A stretch of 42,668 nucleotides of DNA from NCBI GenBank assembly GCA_944386015.1, contig CALWZK010000015.1, positions 1 to 42,668 of the forward strand. The letters run 5' to 3'. The translations under genes and the position numbers were made by a program. Source of the stretch: an uncultured Faecalibacterium sp. Its GTDB lineage: Bacteria; Bacillota; Clostridia; Oscillospirales; Ruminococcaceae. The notes under the pieces were generated by a model. The model saw only the letters and a program-made list of their open reading frames with translations. It made no database searches and was not told the DNA's origin. This document shows, piece by piece, positions 7,158 to 14,420 of this stretch. The stretch's first letter is position 1. Every line of letters begins with the position of its first letter.

Positions 7158-8393
7158 TTATTCTTCCTCGGGCAGGCAGCGGAGGATCAGCCGGACGCTG
7201 CCCCCCACTGCGCCGATCTTGCGGGTGACTTCCTCCAGGGCCGGGCCGTTGGCCTGGTCCATCCGGTAAGAGCAGCCGTCGTAGTGTTCCGCCACCAGGC
7301 GGCCCTTGCCGCAGATGGCCTCCACCACTGCCGGGGCAGCCCCTTCCACACGCACATAGTATGCCGCGGGGGCCGGGTCGGTGAGCATTCCCTCCACCGG
7401 TTCCGCCGGCTGCCAGAAGAGGCTGTCATGCATCCGCACACCGTGCTTCAGGGCGTCCACCACGTCGGCCACCACCGCGCTGGCGGTGGGCAGCTTGCCG
7501 GCGCCCTTGCCGTAAAAGACCACGTCGCCCAGCATGTCGCCCCGGATCTTGACGGCGTTGAACACGTCGTCCACGCCGGCCAGCTGGTTGGACTTGGGCA
7601 CCAGGCAGGGCTCCACGCCGGCGGCCACCTTGCCGCCGGGCAGCAGTTTCATCCAGGCGATCAGCTTGATGACGCAGCCCAGCTTTTCGGCGGCCTGGAT
7701 GTCCTCCACCGTCACGTCACGGATGCCGCGGGTGGGAATATTCTGGGGGTAGATGTGGTGGCCGCAGACCAGGGAGGAGAGGATGGCGATCTTGCGGCAG
7801 GCGTCCCGGCCGTCCACATCGTCGCTGGGGTCCTTGGTCTCGGCGTAGCCCAGCTGCTGGGCGATCTTGAGCGCCTCGGCAAAGCCCATGTTTTCCCGGG
7901 CCATTTTGGTCAACATAAAGTTGGTGGTGCCGTTGACAATGCCCTCCACGCTGGTGATGACGTTGGCCGACAGGCACTGGTGCATGGGGGTGATGATGGG
8001 GGTGCCGCCCCCCACCGAGGCCTCAAACAAAAAGGCGCAGTTGTGGCTCTTGGCCAGGCCCAGCAGCTCGGCGCCGTAGGTGGCCACCATCTCCTTGTTG
8101 GAGGTGCAGACGCTGCGGCCGCTCTCCAGGGCCTGTTTGACGTAGGGATAGGCAAACCGGGTGCCGCCGATGGTCTCCACCACCACCTTCACCTCGGGGT
8201 CGGCCAGGATGACGTCGATGTTCTTGACAAACAGCGCCGCGTCGGGGCGGTCCGAGAAATCCCGGACGTCCAGAATATACTTGACTTCCACCGGCTCGCC
8301 GGCCCGCCGGGCCACGCTGGCGGCGTTGCGGTTCAAAACTTCATACACGCCGCTGCCCACAGTGCCGAACCCTAAAATTGCAATCTTAGCCAT
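7158..8393 (-). CDS. hom: Homoserine dehydrogenase
   Basis: The enzyme reduces aspartate semialdehyde to homoserine with NAD(P)H. The 411-residue protein has the Rossmann loop GFGTVG (residues 8-13), the catalytic-region motif TSNKEMVATYG, the substrate domain VNGTTNFMLTKM, and a C-terminal ACT domain from about residue 345 (YYVRVEGAAP), giving the long Gram-positive type with allosteric control. The ATG is at 8393. It lies 35 nt downstream of the pheB-like gene and just ahead of thrB, so the operon supplies the threonine/methionine branch together with aspartokinase. Confidence 0.96.
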   Translation of the reverse strand: MAKIAILGFGTVGSGVYEVLNRNAASVARRAGEPVEVKYILDVRDFSDRPDAALFVKNIDVILADPEVKVVVETIGGTRFAYPYVKQALESGRSVCTSNKEMVATYGAELLGLAKSHNCAFLFEASVGGGTPIITPMHQCLSANVITSVEGIVNGTTNFMLTKMARENMGFAEALKIAQQLGYAETKDPSDDVDGRDACRKIAILSSLVCGHHIYPQNIPTRGIRDVTVEDIQAAEKLGCVIKLIAWMKLLPGGKVAAGVEPCLVPKSNQLAGVDDVFNAVKIRGDMLGDVVFYGKGAGKLPTASAVVADVVDALKHGVRMHDSLFWQPAEPVEGMLTDPAPAAYYVRVEGAAPAVVEAICGKGRLVAEHYDGCSYRMDQANGPALEEVTRKIGAVGGSVRLILRCLPEEE

Positions 8394-8428
8394 AAGTCTT
8401 GCCCTCTCCTATCCTTATTTTCTGCAGC

Positions 8429-8860
8429 TCAGACGTCGTAGCCCAGCCGCACCCCCACCACGGTGGGCTGGCGGCTCAGCATGGCGGTCAGCTCGTCGGG
8501 GGTCATCTGCATGGTATCGGTCCGGATGGTGACCGCCACCTGGGCCGTGCCGTTTTCGGGGGTGGCCTGGTTGATGGTGACGATGCTGGCCCCGGCACTG
8601 CTGATGCCGGCCAGCAGGCTTTGCAGCGCGCCGGTCTCATCCCGCAGGGTGGCCATGACGGTGATCAGCTCCCGTCCGTTTTCTGAATCGAAGATGCAGT
8701 CCTTGTACTTATAAAATGCGCTTCGGGACAGCCCCACGCTGCGGGTGGCCGCTGAAATATTCCGTGCCTGGCCGCTGGCCAGCAGCTCCTTGGCCCGGAT
8801 CACTTTCAGGAAAACCTCCGGCAGCACCTGTGCGTCCACTAGATAAAATCGGCGCTCCAA
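8429..8860 (-). CDS. pheB: HTH-ACT protein of the PheB/UPF0735 family
   Basis: The product (143 residues from the chosen start) begins ERRFYLVDAQVLPEVFLKVI, typical of PheB-family proteins, followed by a helix-turn-helix-like stretch (ISAATRSVGLSRSAFYKYKD) and a C-terminal ACT domain. Such proteins commonly precede hom in Firmicutes and are thought to sense an amino acid and regulate the pathway, although the effector is not established. I choose the TTG at 8860: GAGGTGA, a strong anti-SD match, lies 5 nt upstream, whereas the in-frame GTG at 8869 overlaps that same site. It is the first gene of the operon behind the promoter at 8900-8928. Confidence 0.85.
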   Translation of the reverse strand: MERRFYLVDAQVLPEVFLKVIRAKELLASGQARNISAATRSVGLSRSAFYKYKDCIFDSENGRELITVMATLRDETGALQSLLAGISSAGASIVTINQATPENGTAQVAVTIRTDTMQMTPDELTAMLSRQPTVVGVRLGYDV

Positions 8861-8899
8861 TCTGTTCACCTCTCAAGCACAACTGTTCTTGCAGGAAAT

Positions 8900-8928
8900 A
8901 TAATAGCATCCGCCCCCCTGCATTGCAA
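8900..8928 (-). promoter_or_regulatory. Promoter for pheB-hom-thrB-lysC, embedded in an inverted repeat
   Basis: The -35 box TTGCAA (8928-8923) and -10 box TATTAT (8905-8900) are separated by 17 nt. The -35 box lies in the loop, and the spacer forms one arm, of the hairpin at 8906-8940, so hairpin formation in DNA or RNA and promoter use are physically linked. Confidence 0.78.
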
Positions 8929-8940
8929 GGGGACGGATGC
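8906..8940 (-). terminator. Hairpin between the PBP gene and pheB, likely terminator
   Basis: GCATCCG and CGGATGC arms flank C-rich/G-rich inner arms around a loop containing TTGCAATGC. It begins 65 nt after the PBP stop. In the minus direction it is followed only by TATTATATTT, a weak T-run; on the plus strand it is followed by GTTTTTGG. It probably ends the PBP transcript imperfectly. Confidence 0.5.
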
Positions 8941-9005
8941 GTTTTTGGCACAATCGCCAGTTTTCACTTGAGTAAAGCCCGGTTTGATATCCGAATTGTC
9001 CCGAA

Positions 9006-11543
9006 TCAGTCGGTATCCACGTCGGTTGTGTCGACGTTGGAGGAAACCACCCCGCCGCCGTGGTCATAATTGCAGGTGGCGGGCAGGTCATCGGCCTTGT
9101 AGTAGCCCGCTGCGGTGCTGGGGCAGCTGGAGGTTGCCAGCAGGCCGCTCTGGGTGCAGTAGGACCGCTGGACCACGCCGTCGGCCATGGGGAACTCCTT
9201 GTACTCGTAGCCCTCCTGGACCTGGTTCATCAGGGCCCTCCAGGCCTCCACGCAGATGCGGGTCTTGGCCTGGCTGCCCAGGGTGTTGGTCATATCATAG
9301 GGAGAGTCATAGCCCCACCACACAGCGGTGACGTAGTAGGGGGTGCCGCCCACAAACCACAGATCCTTTTCATCGGTGGTGGTACCGGTCTTGCCGAAGG
9401 AGCGCATCCCGCCGGTGGTGGGATAGCGGCCGGAAGCGGTACCCACGCTGCTGTACAGGACGTTCTGCAGCAGCTGGTTCATGATGGTGGCGGTCTGGGG
9501 GGTCAGGGCCTGGTAGCTGGTGGCGTTGTTTTCCAGGTAGATGTTGCCGTCCCGGTCCAGCACACGGGTGTAGAGGTGGGGGGTGGTGTACTGGCCGTCA
9601 TAGAAGATCTGGAACGCCGCAGCCAGGGCCATGGGGGTGACGCCGTGGGTCTGGCTGCCCATGACCATGGGGGCGAGGCCCACATCGTTCACCGGGTCCA
9701 GGGTATTCAGCTGCAGGGTGTTGTAAATAAAGTTGAAGATGGTGCTGGCGCCCACCAGGTCGCCCACCCGCACCGCGATGGTGTTCAGGGAGCGGGCCAG
9801 GCCGTTCCACAGGGGCAGATCCTTGTTGTCGCCGTAGTTGCCGCCGTAGTTCTGGGGCCAGCTGCGCCAGGCGTTGGGATAGGCCTTCAGGGCCTGGTCC
9901 GACAGGCCGGACAGTCCGTTGCGGCGGCAGTAGTCGTCGTCCCGGATCACCATGTCGCTCTTCAGGTAGAGGGGCGAGTTGTTCAGCATGGTGGACCAGT
10001 TGACCAGGCCGTACTCAATGCCCAGGGCATAGGCGCCGATGGGCTTGATGGCCGAACCGGTCTGCCGGGTGACGCTGTAGGCGCGGTTGAGGGTCAGGTC
10101 CCGGGTCTTTTCGCCCAGGCCGCCCACGATGGCCACCACGTTGCCGTCATAGTCCAGCATGACCATGGCGGCCTGGGTGCGGACGTTGCGGTAATAGGTG
10201 ACGGTGCCGTCCTCGGCGGTGGTGGTCTTCAGGGTGCCGTCGGCGTTGTAGACGGGGGTGTCGTCCTCCGACAGGGAGGAGACCGCCTCCTCATGCCAGC
10301 CCGCCGGGAAGTAAGCGTCGTTGGTGTTGAGCATCAGCTCTTCCATCTGGGACTGGATCTTGGGGTTGACGGTGGCTTCGATGGTGAAGCCGCCGGTGTA
10401 CAGCATCTGCTGGGCCGCTGCCTCGGTGATCCCCTCCTTCTCCATGATGTCATCCACCACTTCCTCAAAGAGGGCGTCGGTGAAGTAGGAGTTGTTGGTG
10501 GCAGTGGTCTTGGAGGTGTCCTCCTCGGCCAGCACCAGGGGCTGGGCAATGGCATCCTGATATTCCTCCTCCGAGATGATCCCCTGGTCCTTCATATTAT
10601 AAAGGAGGAAATTCCGGCGGTTGATCAGGTTCTCGGGGTTGGTATAGGGGTTGTAGTTGGTGGGGTTTTTGGTGATGGAGGCGATGGTGGCGCACTCCCA
10701 CAGGGTCAGCTGGCTGACATCCTTGTTGAAGTATTCCATGGCCGCCGTCTGGACACCCTGGATGGTGCCGGTGAAGCTGATGGTGTTCAGGTAGGCCTCC
10801 AGGATGGTCTCCTTGGAGTAGTTCCGGTACAGGGAGTAGGCCCGGTAGATCTCACGGACCTTTCGCAGCGCGCCTTTCAGGCCGCTGGAGCTGTCATCAT
10901 CGGTGAGGTTTTTGATCAGCTGCTGCTCGATGGTGGATGCGCCCTGCTTGGAGCTGTAAATGGGCAGGATATACTCGTTGACCATGGCGCCCACCGTCCG
11001 CTTGAGGTTGAAGCCGGGCTCGCTGTAGAAGTCCTTGTCCTCGGTGCAGATGAAGGCGTACTGGAGGTAGGTGGGGATCTGTTCCAGATCCACCCACATC
11101 CGGTGGCTGTTGCTGGAGCGGAGGGTGGCATACTCAACCTGCTCCCCGGTGTCGGGGTCGCTGGCCACCACCACGCTGGACTGGCTCAGCTCGATGCTGT
11201 CCAGATCCAGCAGGTCGCCGTCGTTGGCCGTGGCCTGGACGGCGTAAAACACCAGGCAGACCGCCAGGGCACAGCCGGCCATGATCCCCAAACAGAATAC
11301 GGTGGCCGCCAGCCGGAACAGCCCCCGGAGAATCGGGTGCTTTTTCCGGGGCCGCTCGGGCTCCTGATCCCGCTGGGGCCTCCGGGGGGTACGGGGAGGC
11401 TGTCCGCCGCCCGCCGGGCGGGACGGGGCAGACTCTCTGCGGCTGTGGCTGGTATCCACCCGCCGCCGGCCGGAACCCGATGCGGCGCTGTGGCTGCTGC
11501 TCCCCGCTTCATCACTGCGGTGAATGCGCCTCATTTCATTCAT
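9006..11543 (-). CDS. Class A penicillin-binding protein (glycosyltransferase-transpeptidase)
   Basis: This bifunctional peptidoglycan polymerase has a basic cytoplasmic tail, a transmembrane segment (LAATVFCLGIMAGCALAV), a GT51 domain with the EDKDFYSEPG motif and GASTIEQQLIKNL, and a transpeptidase domain with SAIK as the active-site SxxK, SLN, and KTGTT. The C-terminus is short and ends in a repetitive NVDTTDVDTD tail. I choose the ATG at 11543 (845 residues) because AAGGAGG lies 14 nt upstream; the in-frame TTG at 11570 would contain that site within the coding region. ATG codon 4 of the chosen frame is another option. It resembles PBP1a/PonA. It is monocistronic, divergent from the small BofC-like gene. 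Confidence 0.93.
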   Translation of the reverse strand: MNEMRRIHRSDEAGSSSHSAASGSGRRRVDTSHSRRESAPSRPAGGGQPPRTPRRPQRDQEPERPRKKHPILRGLFRLAATVFCLGIMAGCALAVCLVFYAVQATANDGDLLDLDSIELSQSSVVVASDPDTGEQVEYATLRSSNSHRMWVDLEQIPTYLQYAFICTEDKDFYSEPGFNLKRTVGAMVNEYILPIYSSKQGASTIEQQLIKNLTDDDSSSGLKGALRKVREIYRAYSLYRNYSKETILEAYLNTISFTGTIQGVQTAAMEYFNKDVSQLTLWECATIASITKNPTNYNPYTNPENLINRRNFLLYNMKDQGIISEEEYQDAIAQPLVLAEEDTSKTTATNNSYFTDALFEEVVDDIMEKEGITEAAAQQMLYTGGFTIEATVNPKIQSQMEELMLNTNDAYFPAGWHEEAVSSLSEDDTPVYNADGTLKTTTAEDGTVTYYRNVRTQAAMVMLDYDGNVVAIVGGLGEKTRDLTLNRAYSVTRQTGSAIKPIGAYALGIEYGLVNWSTMLNNSPLYLKSDMVIRDDDYCRRNGLSGLSDQALKAYPNAWRSWPQNYGGNYGDNKDLPLWNGLARSLNTIAVRVGDLVGASTIFNFIYNTLQLNTLDPVNDVGLAPMVMGSQTHGVTPMALAAAFQIFYDGQYTTPHLYTRVLDRDGNIYLENNATSYQALTPQTATIMNQLLQNVLYSSVGTASGRYPTTGGMRSFGKTGTTTDEKDLWFVGGTPYYVTAVWWGYDSPYDMTNTLGSQAKTRICVEAWRALMNQVQEGYEYKEFPMADGVVQRSYCTQSGLLATSSCPSTAAGYYKADDLPATCNYDHGGGVVSSNVDTTDVDTD

Positions 11544-11663
11544 AGCGTTCCAAACATCCTCCTTATGCAATCTTCCCTCTATCTGGTTTCACTCCTGCCG
11601 GCAGCCGGCGGGAGGATGCATTTTTCTCAGTATGGGCGTACACCCGGCGGTGTACAGTCCTGC

Positions 11664-11678
11664 GTGTTATTATAACAC
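11664..11678. promoter_or_regulatory. Perfect palindrome with a -10 box in the PBP/BofC-like divergent region
   Basis: GTGTTAT-T-ATAACAC is a perfect 7-bp inverted repeat around one base. It contains a consensus TATAAT -10 box for the PBP gene on the minus strand (11674-11669), with no good -35 box at 17-18 nt. Such symmetry over a -10 box is typical of an operator, but no regulator can be named. Confidence 0.4.
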
Positions 11679-11780
11679 ACTTGTCCGGTGAAAGTACAGC
11701 ATCCCGCTGTGAAATTTGGCATCTATTGTGTGAAATGGGCCTCTTTTGCCCATACTACCGCCGAAAGGAGCCCGGGTTTT

Positions 11781-12176
11781 ATGCGTAAACTTTGGTATTA
11801 TCTGTTCTACAGCCTGTGTGCGTTTGCCATTGCCTTCAGTTTTTACTGGATGGCCACCATGCCGCCGCGGTCCCGGACGCCGGCCCGGTCTGCCTCCTCC
11901 GGCGCCAGCAGCCCTGCCCTGCGGGCCGGCAACTCCCTGTCCGGCGTGCCCCAGGAGGAGGAAGAAACCGAAGAGGAGGGCTACTACCTGTGCGACGAGG
12001 GCGGGCGGCTGGCGGTTTACCGCTGCACCGCCGACGGCGTCCCCCGTCAGCGGCTGGAGCTCACCGACATCTACGTCAACCTGCTGCCCGAGCAGGACGC
12101 CGTCCGGTTCAAGGCCGGCTGCCTGGTCTGGAGCCGCCAGGAGCTGGAGACTCTGCTGGAGGACCTGGGGGCCTGA
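11781..12176 (+). CDS. Small membrane protein with BofC C-terminal-like domain
   Basis: The 131-residue product starts at the ATG at 11781 behind AAGGAG. It has one N-terminal membrane segment (YYLFYSLCAFAIAFSFYW), a low-complexity Arg/Ser/Ala linker, an acidic stretch (EEEETEEEG) and a C-terminal domain. That domain's pattern, YYLCDEGGRLAVY...LPEQDAVRFKAGCLVWS then LETLLEDLG, resembles the BofC C-terminal domain found in many Clostridia. BofC itself is a sporulation forespore protein; this architecture is more general and its role is unknown. It is divergent from the PBP gene, and the SDR-like gene follows behind its own promoter. Confidence 0.7.
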   Translation: MRKLWYYLFYSLCAFAIAFSFYWMATMPPRSRTPARSASSGASSPALRAGNSLSGVPQEEEETEEEGYYLCDEGGRLAVYRCTADGVPRQRLELTDIYVNLLPEQDAVRFKAGCLVWSRQELETLLEDLGA

Positions 12177-12180
12177 ACGG

Positions 12181-12210
12181 TTGACATCCGCCCGCCTGTT
12201 AGTGTATACT
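12181..12210 (+). promoter_or_regulatory. Promoter for the SDR-like gene
   Basis: A consensus TTGACA (12181-12186), 18-nt spacer and TATACT (12205-12210) lie 41 nt before the ATG. The -35 box begins 4 nt after the BofC-like stop codon. Confidence 0.82.
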
Positions 12211-12251
12211 GACTGAAAACATTCCGTCACTTTTACAGGAGGGCTTTTTAT

Positions 12252-12935
12252 ATGTCCAAGACCTATCTGATCACCGGTGCGACCTCCCCGCTGGGGCTGG
12301 TGCTGATGGACCGGCTGCTCCCCACCCTGGCCGAGGGCGACCTGATTCTGGCCCAGGGCAGCGGCGATCTGGCACGGCTGGCCAGCCTCTGCCAGTCCCG
12401 GCCCGGGTTCATCCGCCCCTATGACGTGGACTTCACCCAGCCCCTGGCGGTCCGCGCCTTCCTCAGCGACCTGGCGGACAGCTACCCTGTCCCCACCCAT
12501 CTGATCCACCTGGCCGGCATGCGGGATCTCCCCGCCCCCTACGCCTGCTTTGACGAGGAGCGGTTCATCGAGAGCCGGGCTGTCCTGCTGGACAGCGCCG
12601 CCCTGCTGTGCAAGGCTTTCCTGCCCCGGATGGCCGAGGCCGGCGGGGGCCGGGTGGTGTTCCAGCTGCCCAGCGGCCTGCCGGATGTGCCCGCAGGCCA
12701 GATGGCCGCTTCCTCCACCCTGAAAAGCGCCCTGGAGGGGCTGGCCCGGTCTCTGGCGGAGGAATACGCCGCAGCCGGCCTCACCGTCAACTGCATCCTC
12801 CCCGGCCCCTTCCGCACCGAGTCGGGGGACCCCGGCCCGGTGAGCCCCGCCGACGTGGTGCCGGCGGTGCTGTTCCTGCTGAGCGAGGACGCCGCCAAGA
12901 TCACCGGCGTCACCCTGCCGGTGGGCACCCTCTAA
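12252..12935 (+). CDS. Degenerate short-chain dehydrogenase/reductase-fold protein
   Basis: The 227-residue product follows the SDR plan: an N-terminal nucleotide-binding start (TYLITGATSPLG), LIHLAGM in the NAG position, a helix ALEGLARSLAEEYAAAGLTVN, then the NCILPGPFRTE loop. Key positions have drifted. The middle glycine of TGxxxGxG is Pro13, and the active-site tyrosine of YxxxK is Ser154, while Lys158 remains. Ordinary SDR catalysis is therefore doubtful. It resembles FabG-type reductases in outline only and may be a pseudoenzyme or use a different mechanism. AGGAGGG precedes the ATG at 12252, and promoter and terminator show it is transcribed alone. Confidence 0.75.
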   Translation: MSKTYLITGATSPLGLVLMDRLLPTLAEGDLILAQGSGDLARLASLCQSRPGFIRPYDVDFTQPLAVRAFLSDLADSYPVPTHLIHLAGMRDLPAPYACFDEERFIESRAVLLDSAALLCKAFLPRMAEAGGGRVVFQLPSGLPDVPAGQMAASSTLKSALEGLARSLAEEYAAAGLTVNCILPGPFRTESGDPGPVSPADVVPAVLFLLSEDAAKITGVTLPVGTL

Positions 12936-12946
12936 AAACCGGACAA

Positions 12947-12984
12947 GGCCCCGGCAACCTCTGTGCTGCCGGGGCCTGTTTTAT
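12947..12984 (+). terminator. Intrinsic terminator after the SDR-like gene
   Basis: GGCCCCGGCA (12947-12956), a 10-nt loop and TGCCGGGGCC (12967-12976) make a perfect 10-bp stem followed by TGTTTTATT. Confidence 0.92.
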
Positions 12985-13006
12985 TCTTCTGTCAGCGGCA
13001 GCCTTC

Positions 13007-13345
13007 TCAGCCGGGCTGGATGTCGTGGGTCAGCAGCCGCTTGCAGGTCAGGTCCATCCCCAGGGCCCCCAGGGGCGCGGTGATGAGGATGGCCAGCACC
13101 GCCACCGACAGGACAATCTGTCCGCAGGGCAGGCCCATGGCCAGGGGCACCGAGCCGATGGCCGCCTGGACGGTGGCCTTGGGCAGGTAGGCGATCATGC
13201 AGAACAGCCGCTCTTTCCGGTTCAGCTTGGTGCCCGCCACACAGAGGCTCACACCCACCGACCGGAACAGCAGCGCCAGCAGGATCATCAGCACAGCCGC
13301 CGGGCCGGCGCTGAGGGTGTAGCGGATATCCACCGCCGCCCCCGC
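13007..13345 (-). pseudogene. Cation:proton antiporter, 3' remnant
   Basis: Only the last ~110 residues of a CPA-type Na+(K+)/H+ antiporter remain: GAAVDIRYTLSAGPAAVL, then RSVGVSLCVAGTKLNRKERL, then YLPKATVQAAIGSVPLA and the final ILITAPLGALGMDL. Full-length members exceed 400 residues and have about a dozen membrane spans. The homology begins just after the stop of the small gene at 13362-13478, and the reading frame upstream of it is unrelated. There is no start codon with a ribosome-binding site at the junction. This looks like a deletion that removed the 5' three quarters. I consider it non-functional. Confidence 0.8.
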
Positions 13346-13361
13346 TTGTAAAGGGGTATTT

Positions 13362-13478
13362 TCAGCCCTGGAGCTCTTCCATGGCCTCCCGCATGTTGTC
13401 AGCAGAAAAGAGGAACGCCCCGCTCCTGCTGTATACCTCCACATGGCCGCCCACATACCGGATCTCGATGTCGCTCAT
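13362..13478 (-). CDS. Small conserved-type protein, 38 residues
   Basis: The ATG at 13478 is preceded by GAGGAGAG at good spacing and encodes MSDIEIRYVGGHVEVYSRSG followed by AFLFSADNMREAMEELQG. The pattern (H-x-EVY, FLFSAD, then an amphipathic EAxEEL helix) resembles tiny proteins common in gut Oscillospiraceae genomes; no function is known to me. An extended -10 box (TGC TATTCT, 13547-13542) lies upstream. Translation initiation looks genuine. The truncated antiporter begins directly after its stop. Confidence 0.6.
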   Translation of the reverse strand: MSDIEIRYVGGHVEVYSRSGAFLFSADNMREAMEELQG

Positions 13479-13603
13479 CTTCTGTCTCTCCTCTCTGTCT
13501 GCGTTTGGCGGGAGCTCCCGGCTCCCTCTTGTTCTGAGGATAGAATAGCAGAAGAAAAGTCCTATAATTTACCCTTTCAAAAGTTTTTTGCGCTTTTGGG
13601 CGC

Positions 13604-13631
13604 AAAAAAGCCCCCGCCGGCGGGCGGAGGC
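13604..13631 (-). terminator. Terminator after the CBS-domain gene
   Basis: On the minus strand a 9-bp stem (GCCTCCGCC/GGCGGGGGC, one T-G pair) with a 4-nt loop is followed by TTTTTT. An overlapping perfect inverted repeat, TTTTTTGCGC/GCGCAAAAAA (13584-13593 and 13600-13609), follows directly and may reinforce termination. Confidence 0.85.
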
Positions 13632-13643
13632 TGGGATGCAATT

Positions 13644-14096
13644 TTAAACCTGGGCGGAGCAGGCGGCCTGGCTCATCTGGCTGGCCTGCTCGCAGCGGCG
13701 GGATTTGTCGTAGCAGTAGCGGATGATGGCCTGGCGACGGACGATCCCAATAAATACGCCCCGGTCATCCACCACCGGGACGAAGTTCTGGTTCATGGCG
13801 GCCTCGATCAGCTGGTCCATGCTGGTGTTGACGGTCACCGGCAGGTAATCCCGCTTGCGCTCAAAGCTGCTGATGGGGATGTCCTCGGCGGCCTCAATGT
13901 CCAGGCCGTGGTGCCGCTTGATCCCCCACAGCAGGTCACCTTCGGTGAGGGTGCCCACATACTCCCCCTTGCGGTTGAGGATGGGAATGGAAGCGTAGCG
14001 GTTGTTCTCCCACTTTTCCAGGGTCTGCCGGAGGGTGAAATCATCGTAAACGTACATCAGATCCTGCTTGGGGGACAGGAAAAACAAAATATTCAT
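13644..14096 (-). CDS. Tandem CBS-domain protein
   Basis: The 150-residue product consists of two CBS motifs: the first around TLRQTLEKWENNRYASIPIL to GDLLWGIKRH, the second around SMDQLIEAAMNQNFVPVVDD to GIVRRQAIIRY. CBS pairs bind adenosyl ligands and usually regulate a partner; as a free-standing protein its partner is unknown. I use the ATG at 14096 (MNILFFLSPKQDL) behind AGGAG at 10 nt; an in-frame TTG two codons upstream would be too close to that site. It is transcribed alone, with a terminator downstream. Confidence 0.88.
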   Translation of the reverse strand: MNILFFLSPKQDLMYVYDDFTLRQTLEKWENNRYASIPILNRKGEYVGTLTEGDLLWGIKRHHGLDIEAAEDIPISSFERKRDYLPVTVNTSMDQLIEAAMNQNFVPVVDDRGVFIGIVRRQAIIRYCYDKSRRCEQASQMSQAACSAQV

Positions 14097-14102
14097 ATCC
14101 AA

Positions 14103-14420
14103 TAAGCTCCTGCTTGTATGATTTGCCAGATTCGGAAAGTTCTGTTTGCAGCGCGGTGCCGCAGGGAGAAATGGTCCATCATGTCCTCCCCCTTTCTCCC
14201 CTCTATTTTAGCATTTTCGCACAGCGAAATAAAGTTCCGCACGAATTTTTTAGATTTTATTCACAACTGATTTTGGCGTTTTGCGAAAATCCATACCAAA
14301 TCCATGCACAAGCATCTGTTTTGTGCTATACTAAAGTTATCCCTGGGCATCCGGCCTGCTGTTCTGTTTCAGTATAGCAGATGCCGGTGCCGAATCTTGC
14401 CAAAGGAGGCCGGAAAGCCC
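14103..14420. promoter_or_regulatory. Divergent intergenic region between the CBS protein and the lipoprotein
   Basis: This AT-rich 318-nt region holds no gene I can support. On the plus strand an extended -10 box, TGC TATACT (14327-14332), probably serves the lipoprotein and leaves an ~85-nt leader. On the minus strand TTTATT-17 nt-TAAAAT (14233-14205) is a candidate CBS-gene promoter whose spacer contains the palindrome TTTCGC-ACA-GCGAAA (14215-14229). GCGAAAA recurs near 14284, suggesting a shared operator. Confidence 0.5.

Noticed and set aside
8870-9005. T-box or lysine riboswitch ahead of the aspartate operon
   Set aside because: Only about 40 nt separate the -10 box from the start codon, too short for either element.
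12252-12935. SDR-like gene as the EF-P 5-aminopentanone reductase YmfI
   Set aside because: It lacks the catalytic Tyr and one Rossmann glycine and lies 8 kb from the M16 pair on the other strand, so the assignment is not supported.
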